From positions 1 to 64,000 of the forward strand of contig NZ_JAENIL010000017.1 of the NCBI RefSeq assembly GCF_016595505.1: DNA of 64,000 nucleotides, written 5' to 3'. The DNA comes from Pelagicoccus mobilis. GTDB taxonomy: Bacteria; Verrucomicrobiota; Verrucomicrobiia; Opitutales; Opitutaceae. The notes under the pieces are model-generated. The model made no database searches, was not told the DNA's origin, and worked only from the letters and a program-made list of their open reading frames with translations. This document shows, in pieces, positions 8,530 through 18,497 of the stretch; position 1 is the stretch's first letter, and the number at the start of each line of letters is the position of its first letter. Made by a program: the position numbers and the translations under genes.

Positions 8530-9225
8530 CTATTGATTGGTATTTTCCTTCGCTTGCATCTGGAACTTAGCGCTCAGGAATTCAGCTGGATCGCTTTGCA
8601 CCTGTTTCATCCAGAGGTTCGCCATCTCTGGATCGCTTAGGAGCTGGTCGGCGGTCAGTTGCTCTGGTGGTTTGCGGGTGCCGAATTCTTGTTGCTCGGT
8701 GTTGAACTCCATATTCGGCGGCGCTTCCATTTTCTCTTCGCTCGTGCCAGATTCCTGTTGTTGGCTTTCTCCCATCGCCAGCATCTCGTCGACGATTCGT
8801 TTGACGAAGCGGTGGTTTTTGATGGCGGCTGCGTGGTTGGGATCCCGCTCAAGCAGCTTCTCGTAGGTGGCTTGCGAAAGTAGGTAGTTGGAGTCGTGGG
8901 CTAGGCTATTGGCTAGAGCGAACAGGGCTTCGTTGTCGTTGATCTCACGGAATCTATCGGCGGCGGACTTAAAGTCTTCGTTGTAGTAGTGAGCGAGACC
9001 TACTTGTTGGGGATCGGTGAAGAGTTCGGCTGCGAGGGCGTAGTCTTGCTTGTTTAGAGCAAGCTGTCCGCGTTGATCCTGTGTCAGGAAAAGCGATGGG
9101 ATCGTTTCGCCTTTGGTATATTTCAGGCCGAGCCATGCGACAAACGCGATGAAGTAGATCCCGAGCAGCTGCCTGAATCGGGACTGCAGGAATTGGATCG
9201 GATGCTGTATTTTCGATATTCTCAT
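8530..9225 (-). CDS. BatC-like TPR membrane protein
   Basis: From the ATG at 9225, which overlaps the VWA stop as ATGA, the protein has 231 residues. It has one membrane segment (LLGIYFIAFVAWLGLKY) and then helical TPR-like repeats (QDYALAAELF, EDFKSAADRF, YLLSQATYEKLL). A charged, glutamine-rich tail ends with LSDPEMANLWMKQVQSDPAEFLSAKF, which is common in BatC-type proteins. The longer frame to 9312 runs inside the upstream gene and is not used. It probably scaffolds the BatA/BatB complex at the inner membrane. Confidence 0.78.
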   Translation of the reverse strand: MRISKIQHPIQFLQSRFRQLLGIYFIAFVAWLGLKYTKGETIPSLFLTQDQRGQLALNKQDYALAAELFTDPQQVGLAHYYNEDFKSAADRFREINDNEALFALANSLAHDSNYLLSQATYEKLLERDPNHAAAIKNHRFVKRIVDEMLAMGESQQQESGTSEEKMEAPPNMEFNTEQQEFGTRKPPEQLTADQLLSDPEMANLWMKQVQSDPAEFLSAKFQMQAKENTNQ

Positions 9226-10187
9226 TCCCAAGATAGCGTCCATCCTTTGCGGAACCAAACGGTGATGAGGAAGGCCATGGGGATGGCAAAGTAGTAGCCT
9301 TCGTCCACCCATGGGCTGAACTCGTCTTCAGCGGTGACGAGATAGCTTTTCGTTTTTCGCTGAACGTTGCGTGCGTCAGACGCATCGATGCTGAGTTGCT
9401 GGTAGTGTCCGCCGCATCTGTTAGCCAAGTCTTTCAGTTCTTCTTCCTGAAGTGGAAATTTGGGTACGGACTTTTCGTTTGGCCTCGTCGAGGTTCCGAT
9501 TCCCCATACGATCAGCTGATGCTCTTGGCTGGAGAAATAGCTCGCGTACGACTGGATGCCGCTAGATTCGACTCCGTCTGTTATTAGCAAGAGTGTTCCG
9601 GGGGCGCTGGATCCGTTAAGGATGCGGTTGGCTAGAGGCAATACGTTCTTCGGTTCCTTGCCTCGTATGGGCATGATTTTAGGGGTGATCGCTGAAAGGA
9701 GGTTCACGACGATTTCTGGGTCGTCAGTAAGCGGAATGACGATGTGTGCGGAACCTGAATACGCGATTAGGCCTGTCGGGGCAGCTCCCCGCGACTTGAG
9801 TAGGTCCTGGATCTTTTGTTTTGCCCGTTCTAGCCGGGTGGGCTGTATGTCGTTTTGCTCCATGGAGAAGGAAACGTCGACGGCGATGACAAGCGGCGCT
9901 TCGTCTTGATAGAATGGGGATGGCGACCGTTTCCAGCTGGGGCCTGCGAGAGCGAGGATTGCGAGGATGCAGGCTATGAATGTTAGCCCGAGGGGGGTGA
10001 GCGACTTTTTCTGGCGACCTTTGACGATCAGGTGTTCGAGCAAATGAGGGGCGACGATGTTTTGCCATTGGGCACGAGCGTCTTGTTGTCGGCGTAGGGT
10101 GGCGAGGGCGATCAGCATCGGCAAGAAGGCTAGTAGCCACCAAGGTCGCAGGAAATGGAAGTTATCGATCACGCTCCAGTCAGGCAT
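9222..10187 (-). CDS. batB: VWA-domain membrane protein (BatB-like)
   Basis: From the ATG at 10187, preceded by AAAGGAC, the protein has 321 residues. Two N-terminal membrane helices (about 15-35 and 65-85) lead into a von Willebrand A domain with the metal site DVSFS and a later LLLITDGVES, and a C-terminal membrane helix follows. This is the Aerotolerance_N plus VWA layout of BatA/BatB. It overlaps batA by 8 bp and the TPR gene by 4 bp, so the genes are translationally coupled. Assignment as BatB follows gene order and is an inference. Confidence 0.82.
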   Translation of the reverse strand: MPDWSVIDNFHFLRPWWLLAFLPMLIALATLRRQQDARAQWQNIVAPHLLEHLIVKGRQKKSLTPLGLTFIACILAILALAGPSWKRSPSPFYQDEAPLVIAVDVSFSMEQNDIQPTRLERAKQKIQDLLKSRGAAPTGLIAYSGSAHIVIPLTDDPEIVVNLLSAITPKIMPIRGKEPKNVLPLANRILNGSSAPGTLLLITDGVESSGIQSYASYFSSQEHQLIVWGIGTSTRPNEKSVPKFPLQEEELKDLANRCGGHYQQLSIDASDARNVQRKTKSYLVTAEDEFSPWVDEGYYFAIPMAFLITVWFRKGWTLSWE

Positions 10188-11175
10188 GGTCGTCCTTTCT
10201 GTCTTTGGTCCATGCACGAATCGTCATGGTCGAGAACAGGCCGAGATACAGAAATGCGAATACGCTGAGCGGATAGTGGTGAAGGCTGTGACGCGGCCTG
10301 TGGCTCAAGGTTTCGAACGCTTCTGGCTCCAAAGTGTCGATACGGGAATAGGCTGCTTCTAGCGTGGTTCGATCTTGGACATTGAAAGCGAGTCCTCTAG
10401 TGGTTTCGGCGACTCGCTCCAAGGTCTCCATGTCTAGGACGTCATCGCCCTCCGTTTCGGGATCCCCAATTGCGATGCCGTAGATTGTGATACCTTTTTG
10501 TCGGGCGACTTTGGCTGCTTCGATTGGAGGAACCCGGCTGCCGTTGTCGTTGCCGTCTGTTAGTACTATGAGCACTCGGCGTTCGACTGTACTGTTCTCA
10601 AAGAGCTTGATGGCCAATCCGATGGCATCGCCAAACATTGTGTTTTGCCCAGCCATTGCGACATCGGTTTCGTCGAGTAGTTGGAGCCATGTTTCGTGGT
10701 CTTCCGTAAACGGAACTTGCAAGTAGGGGGAGGCCCCGAAGACAACGAGCCCGAGCCGATCGTTCGCGCGTTGGGCGGCGAATACGGCGAGCACTTGCTT
10801 GACGGCATCGAGTCGCGAGATTTTGTCGCCCGACTTCGTTTCGAAGTCCTCTGTGCCCATCGAGCCGGATAGGTCGACGGCGATCATCAGATCTCGGGCC
10901 GACTTTGTTTGTTCGACGGGTTCTCCCACCCAGTTCGGTTTGGCAATCGTTGCTAGAATTAAGACCCATGCCAAGATCAGCCAGATCTTTTGGGAAAGCA
11001 TCCGCTGAAGGATGACTGATCCGCTGCCGGCTTCTTGTTTTGTCAGGGAGGTGAGGCGCTTAAAAAAGGGAGCCCGAACGGCGTCCCGAGTGGTGCGATA
11101 GGGCGGAAGGAATCGGTGCGCTAAATAGGGCGCCGGCAAAAGCAGGAAAACCCAGAAGTGTGTCCATTCAATCAT
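10180..11175 (-). CDS. batA: VWA-domain membrane protein (BatA-like)
   Basis: The 331-residue protein has N-terminal membrane helices (VFLLLPAPYLAH and LILAWVLILATI). Its VWA domain has an intact MIDAS (DLSGS, then a threonine region and VLTDGNDNGSR). A last membrane helix (FAFLYLGLFSTMTI) follows. MIDAS metal binding suggests a real ligand-binding role. It overlaps the DUF4381 gene by 8 bp upstream and the next VWA gene by 8 bp downstream. Confidence 0.85.
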   Translation of the reverse strand: MIEWTHFWVFLLLPAPYLAHRFLPPYRTTRDAVRAPFFKRLTSLTKQEAGSGSVILQRMLSQKIWLILAWVLILATIAKPNWVGEPVEQTKSARDLMIAVDLSGSMGTEDFETKSGDKISRLDAVKQVLAVFAAQRANDRLGLVVFGASPYLQVPFTEDHETWLQLLDETDVAMAGQNTMFGDAIGLAIKLFENSTVERRVLIVLTDGNDNGSRVPPIEAAKVARQKGITIYGIAIGDPETEGDDVLDMETLERVAETTRGLAFNVQDRTTLEAAYSRIDTLEPEAFETLSHRPRHSLHHYPLSVFAFLYLGLFSTMTIRAWTKDRKDDHA

Positions 11176-11644
11176 GGTGGCGTATCCAAATTTCTACTTT
11201 CTCCGTGAGATCACTCGAACCTGCGATGCTTGGCGAAGGACTGTAGGCCAGCGCTAGGAGCTCCTCTCCGGAGTGGGTATCGAATGGTTGTCTCGAGTGG
11301 GTTCTGTTGAGGAAGTCGATCCAGCTCGTCCCGCTGAGCGATGCGACTGATTCTCGCCCGTAGGCGCAGATCGCTGTTCGTTTCAATAAGGAGGGTAGCT
11401 GGTCCAGCGTTTTACTTCCCTTGATGTTTTCTAGCTCCTTAAGCGCGTCGCGGCGATACTTGTTTCGTTTCCAGTTCAAGTAGCTTCGAACCGCCAGATG
11501 TACGGCGACGATCGCGATGAAACCCAAGACCCAGTACCAAGCAGGCGTAGAGGGGAAGAGGGATATGGGCTCAGCCATCAGCACTTCGTCTAACTCTTTG
11601 AGGCTGTAGTTGCCCCAGGTGTCTGGAGGAGACCAGCGAGGCAT
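11168..11644 (-). CDS. DUF4381 family membrane protein
   Basis: A 158-residue protein with one membrane helix (WYWVLGFIAIVAVHLAVRSYL) after a short extracytoplasmic start, then a cytoplasmic helical domain (YRRDALKELENI, SLLKRTAICAYGRE). Such proteins sit between DUF58 and VWA genes in MoxR operons of many bacteria. The start codon overlaps the DUF58 stop (TAATG). It probably joins the membrane complex; the biochemical role is unknown. Confidence 0.8.
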   Translation of the reverse strand: MPRWSPPDTWGNYSLKELDEVLMAEPISLFPSTPAWYWVLGFIAIVAVHLAVRSYLNWKRNKYRRDALKELENIKGSKTLDQLPSLLKRTAICAYGRESVASLSGTSWIDFLNRTHSRQPFDTHSGEELLALAYSPSPSIAGSSDLTEKVEIWIRHHD

Positions 11645-12546
11645 TATCGAAAACTCTCCAATTTTCCAATCGCTTGACGGACTTGTGCTGCAGCGGATGT
11701 GACTGTATGTATCGGAATCACGGGTACGCCGTATCTGTTGAGTTTCGATTCGATCGCTTCGCTTCTTGTGCTGAAGGATTTTGAGAATCGGGCCGCTAGG
11801 TGTTCGAGGTTTGGAGCGACTTCAATTTGTTTGGAGCCGTCGCTTGCTACGAACTTTCGATTTGAGGGGAGGTCTTTTTCTAGCGGGTCGAAGACGAGTG
11901 ATGCGATGACGTCGTTGTGACGGGCTAGTCGTCGTATCCGCTTAACGGATTCGCTGTTCCATCCAGAGAAATCGCTGAGTAGAATGATGAGGAAATCGTG
12001 AGAGCAGAGTCGTTCGGCTCTGGTAAGGGCAGCATTCAGTTGATTGTTTTCGGGGGAGTTGCTGCCTTGCCGTCCCAAGGCTTGATTCAAGCGAACGATC
12101 TCGCCAAAGAGGCGCATGAGGTTGCGTTGGCTGCGCTCCGGGCGGATGGTTTGTATTTCGTTGTCGTTAAAGATGATTCCTCCCACGCGGTCTGGCGCGT
12201 CTAGGACTCGCCAGGCAACGAGGGCCGCGAGCTCGGCGGCGACGACTGATTTCATCTTCACCTTGCTGCCGAAGAACATGGATATTCGTTGGTCTACTAT
12301 CAATAGGACGGGCCGCTCCCGCTCTTCTGTGTAGACGCGAACCTGCGGCTTGCCGGTGCGGTTGGTCGCCTTCCAGTCGATGGTGCGAATGTCGTCGCCG
12401 ATTCGATAGTGTCTGAGTTCCTCGAAATCGAGGCCTCGTCCTCGGATTTTGGATGCATGCTTTCCGGACAGGAGGCTGCGAACCGGTTGCTTGGGGAGAA
12501 AGGAAAATCCGCGTGCCTGGGCACGGAGGCGAACCAGGCTTTTCAA
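11644..12546 (-). CDS. DUF58 protein of the MoxR operon
   Basis: The 300-residue protein has the DUF58 core GLDFEELRHYRIGDDIRTID followed by WKATNRTGKP and a VWA-like region starting LLIVDQRISM. There it has DQRIS instead of a full DxSxS metal site, so metal binding is uncertain. DUF58 proteins almost always follow a moxR gene, as here. They are thought to be MoxR clients or adaptors. Confidence 0.9.
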   Translation of the reverse strand: MKSLVRLRAQARGFSFLPKQPVRSLLSGKHASKIRGRGLDFEELRHYRIGDDIRTIDWKATNRTGKPQVRVYTEERERPVLLIVDQRISMFFGSKVKMKSVVAAELAALVAWRVLDAPDRVGGIIFNDNEIQTIRPERSQRNLMRLFGEIVRLNQALGRQGSNSPENNQLNAALTRAERLCSHDFLIILLSDFSGWNSESVKRIRRLARHNDVIASLVFDPLEKDLPSNRKFVASDGSKQIEVAPNLEHLAARFSKSFSTRSEAIESKLNRYGVPVIPIHTVTSAAAQVRQAIGKLESFR

Positions 12547-12587
12547 ATCGGTGTAGACTGTATCTTGATTGGTAATGGCCTTGCTTC

Positions 12588-13553
12588 CTATGCTACGGCG
12601 ACTTGTTTGAGGATCTCGTCTATGACCGACGTTGAGCTTACCCCATCGGCGGCTGCCTCGTAGCTTAGTACCAGACGATGGCTTAGGACGGAGTGGACGA
12701 CGGAGCGTACGTCATCGGGCGTAGCGTAGTCGCGGTTCTCCAACCACGCTTGAGCTCGAGCGGCTTTATCTAAGGCGATGGTTGCTCTGGGGCTGGATCC
12801 GACTTCTATCCAGTTTTTGAGCGGACTATCGTAGGCATCCGGTTGGCGAGTCGCCATGATGATGTCGACGAGGTATTTCTTGAGATTGTCTGAAACGTGA
12901 ACGGTATGAATTTCGTCGCGGGCCTTGAAGATCGCGTCTTGATCGATGGGAGCGGCTGGAGGCGGCTGAGATTGATTTTCTTCCCCTCGCACCAGATCGA
13001 TGATTTTCGTTTCGGCTTCCGCATCTGGATACCCGACATCGATCTTCAAGAGAAACCGATCCATTTGCGCTTCAGGGAGTGGGTAGGTGCCCTCTTGCTC
13101 GATTGGGTTTTGGGTTGCGAGAACCATGAATAGACGAGGAAGGGGCCTTGTTTTTCCGGCTACTGTTACTTGGCGTTCTTCCATCGCCTCAAGGAGGGCG
13201 GACTGGACTTTCGCTGGAGCTCGATTGATTTCGTCAGCGAGTATCAGGTTATTGAATATCGGGCCCTCTTGGAAATCGAGCTGTTGCTTGCCGTTGACCT
13301 CTTGGTAGATCTCTGTGCCGGTAACGTCTGCGGGAAGCAGGTCGGGAGTGAACTGAATACGTCCCAGATCGGCGGCCAAGGATTTGGCCAGCGATCGGAT
13401 GGAGCGCGTTTTAGCTGTACCGGGGAGTCCCTCCAAAAGAAGGTTTCCATTGCAGAGCAGACCGAGAAGCAGGCTGTCGACGACGTGCTGTTGACCGATG
13501 ATCGATTGCGATACGCGGCTCTTGAGTTCCAGGATTGATTCGAGTGGTGTCAT
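12588..13553 (-). CDS. moxR: MoxR-family AAA+ ATPase
   Basis: The 321-residue protein has Walker A GLPGTAKT (residues 42-49), Walker B LILADEIN, sensor 1 in FMVLATQNPIEQEG and a lid domain with SPRATIALDKAARAQAW, the RAVA/MoxR pattern. MoxR proteins act as chaperone-like ATPases that mature metalloenzymes or VWA complexes. It is followed after 41 bp by DUF58, and 22 bp separate it from the outer-membrane gene upstream, so one transcript is likely. Confidence 0.93.
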   Translation of the reverse strand: MTPLESILELKSRVSQSIIGQQHVVDSLLLGLLCNGNLLLEGLPGTAKTRSIRSLAKSLAADLGRIQFTPDLLPADVTGTEIYQEVNGKQQLDFQEGPIFNNLILADEINRAPAKVQSALLEAMEERQVTVAGKTRPLPRLFMVLATQNPIEQEGTYPLPEAQMDRFLLKIDVGYPDAEAETKIIDLVRGEENQSQPPPAAPIDQDAIFKARDEIHTVHVSDNLKKYLVDIIMATRQPDAYDSPLKNWIEVGSSPRATIALDKAARAQAWLENRDYATPDDVRSVVHSVLSHRLVLSYEAAADGVSSTSVIDEILKQVAVA

Positions 13554-13575
13554 TGGCAGGATTAGGTGCGCGTGC

Positions 13576-14337
13576 TTAGAATTTTCGGATGATCCCTAGA
13601 AGTGGGCCGTGGCTAACTGTGTCGTACTCGTAGTAGCCGGGGCGTCCGATCTCGCCGGTTTCGTAGTCGACCCAAATGGCTATGTATTGAAAATCTAATG
13701 ACCAGTGTTCCGAGAGTTTGTATTGGAATCCGGCCATTCCTTGGAAGGTGAAGTCTGATTCCAACCCCATCCCTCCGATGTCTCCGCGTAGTGCGAGGGT
13801 CCACTTGTCGTCTAGGTCGATGAAGGTGCGAACTCCGACTACGAGATCGATCCAATCTTCGTTCACTTTGGTAGTGAAATCGCTGTCTAGTAGGTTTGGG
13901 TCGATAGTAAGCTCGAGGTCGTTGTCCCACCACCGTAGTCCGAGAAGCAGGTCGGTTCGCGACTTCTTGCCATTTATGCGTTTGGTGAAGAAGCCCTCCA
14001 GGACGGCCTGGTCCACATCGATTTCTGTTACGCCGATAGCGCCGGGTCTGCCTTTGCCGAGATTCATGAAGGAGTAGTCGAAAAACACTCCCCAGTTTTC
14101 TTGGGTATTGAAGGATTCGAAGTGAATCATTCCGCCGAACTCGAGGTTGTCTCGAATCTTCTCGAAATCTACATCTAGATCATTGCCAACGGCACGCCCT
14201 ACGGAAGTTGAACCGTCGATGTTTATGCCAAGCCCATACAGCTCTAGGGAGTGTTCCCAGACTTTGGATGCGATGGCTGTCGCAGATGTTGAGAGGGCTA
14301 AGAATACGACGGCAAGCGTACCAGCGGTTTGTTTCAT
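13576..14337 (-). CDS. Outer-membrane beta-barrel-like protein, first gene of the Bat operon
   Basis: A signal peptide (about residues 1-24) is followed by alternating strands with aromatic girdles (WGVFFDYSFMNLGKG, LLLGLRWWDNDLEL, SLDFQYIAIWVDYETG). The protein ends in a phenylalanine strand, GPLLGIIRKF, typical of a Bam-recognised barrel. It has 253 residues and no family was recognised. Its tight spacing to moxR (22 bp) suggests co-transcription, which is unusual because Bat operons often start with moxR. Confidence 0.75.
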   Translation of the reverse strand: MKQTAGTLAVVFLALSTSATAIASKVWEHSLELYGLGINIDGSTSVGRAVGNDLDVDFEKIRDNLEFGGMIHFESFNTQENWGVFFDYSFMNLGKGRPGAIGVTEIDVDQAVLEGFFTKRINGKKSRTDLLLGLRWWDNDLELTIDPNLLDSDFTTKVNEDWIDLVVGVRTFIDLDDKWTLALRGDIGGMGLESDFTFQGMAGFQYKLSEHWSLDFQYIAIWVDYETGEIGRPGYYEYDTVSHGPLLGIIRKF

Positions 14338-14745
14338 AAGGGCTTTGCGGGTTGTTCTTGGATTGATTCAAGATACCCAATTGCATGGGCTGGGACCGGG
14401 CTCACAGGGACCGTCCACTATATGCAGGGGGGGCTTCTTTCGCAATAGGACTTTAGTCTTATTGACGAACTTTCTTAGCCCGTTCTCTCATCTACATCGT
14501 TCAGGCCTTGGCGGGCACTCTCTTTGTTATGAGGTGCTGCAGTGTTGGGATATTAACCCTGTCTCGCTGGGCTCTTCAATTGAGCTGGTGGTGCGATGGA
14601 TTACTGAGAGTCTAAAACCACGGAGGACACAGAGTGCACTGAGACTTCATGATTCTGTATTTTCTTTTCCTCTCCATCTCTTGGAGTTCCCCCTTGTCAG
14701 GGAGTGGCGAAGTGGAGCGGTTGGTGAAATTCTGTTTTTAAGTTC
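14338..14745. other. Gene-free interval with a degenerate repeat
   Basis: No convincing gene lies here. At 14616-14644 the sequence AACCACGGAGGACACAGAG resembles a low-copy intergenic repeat of the CCACGGAGGACACGGAG type seen in several phyla. It is followed by a pyrimidine-rich stretch. The interval probably carries the promoter of the moxR operon near 14340-14400. Confidence 0.45.
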
Positions 14746-15480
14746 TCAATCGAACTCGTAGGTGTAGGCGATGCCAATTTTTTCTTCGGTTCCAAAGTCG
14801 TCGTCGGCGTAGATGGCGAAGGCTTTGAAGGAATGTTGGTCGTTTACTTTGTATCCTGCACCCACTCCGACCCAGTAGCCGCTGTAGTCGTCGGAGCCAA
14901 GCGAACCGCCTCCGAATGCTGTGACGGAATAATTGTCTCCGAGGGGCTTCAATGCGGCTGCGCCGAGGTATCCGCCATGGGAGTCAGCGTTCATGAGGAC
15001 AAATTCGTTTGGGTTGCCGACGGGGTCGCCGTAGTGGGGGAACTCTCCTTCGTTGTAGCTGTAGCCGAGCATGGGGAAGATTTGGACGCCGCCCGGTTCG
15101 TATCCAAAAACACTGAGAGGTACGAAGGTTCCGAGACTGTAGTTGTTTTTTGTGGCGCCTTCTTCTTCTAAGTCGGTTTGACTGAAGTTGAAGTTCACGA
15201 TTCCGAAATCGAAGAGCCAGGATCCGCCGATTCTCCATTCGTCGAGGTCTTCTGAGACTCGGGCGTTGAGCATTTTCGTTTCGTCGAGTCCTAGCGATCC
15301 GTTGACCTGAAACCGGTCGGTGTAGCCGACACCGATCCGGGTGATGATTTTCGTTGGATCGTCGGGGTGCTTTTCGGCCTCCTCGTCAGAGGCGTGGATG
15401 CTTGTGAGGCCGAGTGTGAATACAGCTGCCATTGCGACTATGATTGGCGTTTTGGGTGCACGTGCAGATGTGTTTTTCAT
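14746..15480 (-). CDS. Secreted or outer-membrane beta-barrel-like protein
   Basis: The 244-residue protein has a signal peptide ending IHASD. Repeated amphipathic strands follow (RIGVGYTDRFQVNGSLG, DDYSGYWVGVGAGYKV), and it ends IGIAYTYEFD, compatible with a small barrel, although the last residue is D rather than F. No family was recognised. It is monocistronic. A general similarity in layout to the protein at 13576-14337 is seen but no clear sequence relation. Confidence 0.65.
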   Translation of the reverse strand: MKNTSARAPKTPIIVAMAAVFTLGLTSIHASDEEAEKHPDDPTKIITRIGVGYTDRFQVNGSLGLDETKMLNARVSEDLDEWRIGGSWLFDFGIVNFNFSQTDLEEEGATKNNYSLGTFVPLSVFGYEPGGVQIFPMLGYSYNEGEFPHYGDPVGNPNEFVLMNADSHGGYLGAAALKPLGDNYSVTAFGGGSLGSDDYSGYWVGVGAGYKVNDQHSFKAFAIYADDDFGTEEKIGIAYTYEFD

Positions 15481-15556
15481 GTGGGGTGTGTGAAGCGAGG
15501 ATTAGGTTCGAAAGTGCGATGCTTGCCAGTATACGCGTGAAAGTACACTCCTGCAA

Positions 15557-18178
15557 TTATGGGGCAGTTTCTCTGTTTTCTCTCAATGATGTTTCGAGGT
15601 TTTCAACCAGCTGTTGAAAGCGTGAGAGGTCATCCAGGATGCCCTCAGCATCGAATAGGGTTGCATGAGTCGCTAGCGACTCGCCCCATTTGTTGAGAGG
15701 GGGGTAATTGAAGCTGTGCGCTTCTTCCTGCATGCGACTGGCGAAAAGCTCAGCGTCGTCGATTAAGAGGGTTTTGCTGATCTTCTCCGCTGTGGTTTGT
15801 TCAGACTTTAGCGTCTCGAGCAGGGGCGTGAGATTTTGTCTTTCTTGTTCGGAAAGTGTATCCTCAGAACGACTACTTTGTTGGGTTGCGTTGCTGGAAC
15901 CGTCTGTTGTCTCTTGCTCTTCAAATGGCAGAATCTCCATGAGACTGCGGATGAGCTCTGTTTGGTTGAACGGCTTTTGAATGTATCCACCGAACTCCTT
16001 TCTCAACGCCTCTTGATCCTCCTTCATGGCGGAGGCGGTGAATACGATGATTGGAATCTGACTTAGGCGGGAGTCGTTTTTGAGCAGCTTGTTCAGTTGC
16101 TTGCCGTCCATCTCCGGCATCCGTAAGTCAGTGATGATGAGAGTGGGCGGATCGTGAAGGATAGCGTCGAAGGCATCTTTGCCATTTGCTGCCTCTGTGA
16201 AATCGATGGTTTGACCTTCGAGGTATGACTTTACGAGAAGCCTGTTTTGCTCGACGTCGTCTACCACGAGGATTTTGCAGGGTTTGAACTGCACATTGGG
16301 TACGTCCTCGGAGTGTTCGTCTGGAAGCAGCACTGTTTCGGGGGCGAGGGCGATTCCTTTTAGGATGATGGAGAAGGTACTGCCTTTATCGACTTCGCTT
16401 GCTACTTGGATGTCTCCCCCCATCATTTGGCAAAGCCGCTTGCTTATAGCGAGGCCGAGACCCGTTCCGCCAAATTTGGTAGCGCTTTGCCCGGAGACTT
16501 GCTCGAAGACTCCGAATATCTTGCTGATTTGATCCTTTGGTATGCCGATTCCTGTGTCGATGACTTCGAAGCGGAGCGTTGCGGCATCGTCACCCAGCTC
16601 CTCGGACTTCGCTACCAGCTTTACCGAGCCGCTTTCAGTGAACTTGATGGCGTTTCCGATCAGGTTCATGAGCGTTTGTCGTAAGCGTAGTTCATCGATC
16701 ACTACTGCGGATGGGAATCCGTCGCTAAAGTCTACGGAAAGCTGGATACGCTTGCGCTCCGCCTTTTGGGAGAAGATCTGAACCATCTCTTTGCAGACGC
16801 CCGCGACATCGCAGGGGGCCCATTCCAGTTTCATCTTTCCTGCTTCGACCTTGGAGAGGTCGAGGATGTCGTTGATCAGGCTGAGCAGGGACTTGCCGCT
16901 GATGCGTATGACGTTGAGGTATTCTTTTTGCGGGTTGTCGGTGATGGTTTTGGAAAGCAGTTCGGAGAAGCCGAGTATGGCGTTCATCGGAGTACGTATC
17001 TCGTGGGACATGCTGGCGAGAAAGGCGCTCTTCGCTTTGTTTGCCGTTTCCGCTGCGTCTTTGGCTTCTTCTAGCTCGTCGAGTGCTGCCGATAGCTCTA
17101 CGTTTTTCAGGCGATTGATTTCGGCTTCGCGGCGTTGGGTCTCCACGTCGAACTTCGCTTGCATGGTGGCGAACTGTTTCGCCAGTCCCTCGTTGTGAAG
17201 GCGTTCGTTTAGCTCGGAGTATTTTTTCAGGCTATCGAATGCTGCTTGGTAGTTGCCGACGCTCGCGTACGAGTCGGACATCAGTTGGTAGCAGGAAAGA
17301 ACTGTAGGAGAGAAGTCTCCTTTGTTGGCGAGCTCGATTGAGTCGTTGAACAGCTTGGTGGCTTGGGCATTGTCTCCCATGGCGTTGTAGGTGATCCCGG
17401 CGTTCACGCTGGCGAGAGCCATGCCTTTGAAGTCTTTTAGTTCTTCTTCGAGGGTGATGCTGCGGAGCTGGTAATCGAGCGCGGTCTCGTAGTCTTGCCG
17501 TTCGAAGGCGCAGCGCCCGAGGCCCATGTAGTAGTTGGGAATATTGAGGTTGGAGCTGTTCTGCTCCTCGATTTCTAGGGCTTTGCTGTAGTACTTTTCG
17601 GCTTCGTCGAAACGGCTCAGTTCGATGAGCGTTTCGCCAATTAAGCCGTTGGCGTACCCGGCGCTGATGGTGAAGTCGTGCTCTTCGGCTAGCTTGAGGG
17701 ACTGGTGGGCGTTTTCTAGGGCTTCGTCCAGTTGCTTCATGTCGATTTGGAGCAAGGCCAAGTTGTAGTAGGAGATGGTTACCGCCTGCTTGTCGTCTAG
17801 CTCTAGGCAGATCTTATGGTCTCGGAGGCGCAGCTCGTAGGCTTGTTCCAACTGGCCGGTGAGGGCGTAGACGTTGGCGTTTGCTCGTATGATGAGGGCT
17901 AAGGGTTCCGGGTCGCCAAGCTCTTCAGCTAGGGGGAGGGCCTTTTGTGCCTCTGCGAGCGCATCGTCAGGCTTGCCGAGCCCCAGCAGGGCGTAGGAGA
18001 TCCAAGCTGTCGCGAAGATGATGCCTTTGTCGTAGTGAAGCGTAGTCGCCTTCTCGAGCGCGTCTTGGGCCAAGGACAGCGAGTCGGGCAACTTGCCTGC
18101 GTAATAGTTGAAGCGCGACTGCTCGACGAGCGTGTCAATTTCTTGATGAGTCGGATACTTGCTCTGTGCTTGTTCCAT
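15557..18178 (-). CDS. Soluble TPR hybrid sensor histidine kinase
   Basis: The 873-residue protein has no membrane segment. Residues about 15-340 are TPR repeats, 340-385 a coiled coil, then a HisKA/HATPase core: SHEIRTP (H392), N-box [18 protein letters not shown] and [10 protein letters not shown] receiver domain follows (about 633-750) with D684 in [11 protein letters not shown] and lysine in YIQKPF. The last 110 residues form a helical region like the Hpt-related tails of BarA-type kinases but with no clear phospho-histidine. It likely senses a protein or cytosolic signal through the TPR part. No response regulator lies beside it, so its partner is elsewhere. Confidence 0.9.
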   Translation of the reverse strand: MEQAQSKYPTHQEIDTLVEQSRFNYYAGKLPDSLSLAQDALEKATTLHYDKGIIFATAWISYALLGLGKPDDALAEAQKALPLAEELGDPEPLALIIRANANVYALTGQLEQAYELRLRDHKICLELDDKQAVTISYYNLALLQIDMKQLDEALENAHQSLKLAEEHDFTISAGYANGLIGETLIELSRFDEAEKYYSKALEIEEQNSSNLNIPNYYMGLGRCAFERQDYETALDYQLRSITLEEELKDFKGMALASVNAGITYNAMGDNAQATKLFNDSIELANKGDFSPTVLSCYQLMSDSYASVGNYQAAFDSLKKYSELNERLHNEGLAKQFATMQAKFDVETQRREAEINRLKNVELSAALDELEEAKDAAETANKAKSAFLASMSHEIRTPMNAILGFSELLSKTITDNPQKEYLNVIRISGKSLLSLINDILDLSKVEAGKMKLEWAPCDVAGVCKEMVQIFSQKAERKRIQLSVDFSDGFPSAVVIDELRLRQTLMNLIGNAIKFTESGSVKLVAKSEELGDDAATLRFEVIDTGIGIPKDQISKIFGVFEQVSGQSATKFGGTGLGLAISKRLCQMMGGDIQVASEVDKGSTFSIILKGIALAPETVLLPDEHSEDVPNVQFKPCKILVVDDVEQNRLLVKSYLEGQTIDFTEAANGKDAFDAILHDPPTLIITDLRMPEMDGKQLNKLLKNDSRLSQIPIIVFTASAMKEDQEALRKEFGGYIQKPFNQTELIRSLMEILPFEEQETTDGSSNATQQSSRSEDTLSEQERQNLTPLLETLKSEQTTAEKISKTLLIDDAELFASRMQEEAHSFNYPPLNKWGESLATHATLFDAEGILDDLSRFQQLVENLETSLRENRETAP

Positions 18179-18302
18179 TACTTGCTAAGCTAGATGTAGT
18201 AGAGAAAAGCTGGGCATCTCGCAAGAGCGATGATCGCTGGTCGTGCGGTGTGAGACCAATTAGTCGGAGGCGTGATGCTGCGTGGGACCTTTTTTACCAA
18301 CC

Positions 18303-18393
18303 GCTGGAGTCTAGCTTTTAGGCGGTAACCCTAGGCAACGAAAACCGATAAGCCCGCTGAAGCGGGAACTCCAACTGTTTCGCCTCGAACAGC
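18303..18393. repeat. Intergenic stem-loop repeat, family C
   Basis: This block has the same order of parts as 680-771: CTGGAGTC at the start, AACCGATAAGCCCGCTGAAG in the middle, GAACTCCAACTGTTTCGCC at the end. It lies in the gene-free interval 18179-18497, downstream of the phosphatase-like gene and upstream of the hybrid kinase. Confidence 0.75.
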
Positions 18394-18497
18394 AATCAAA
18401 TCTCTTTGCGTTTGATATTGGTCAGGCTGTGATTGTAGAGATGGGTGGGAGGTGTCTGTAGTGATATTTCAGATACAGAATGTGATGGATTTTTTCT

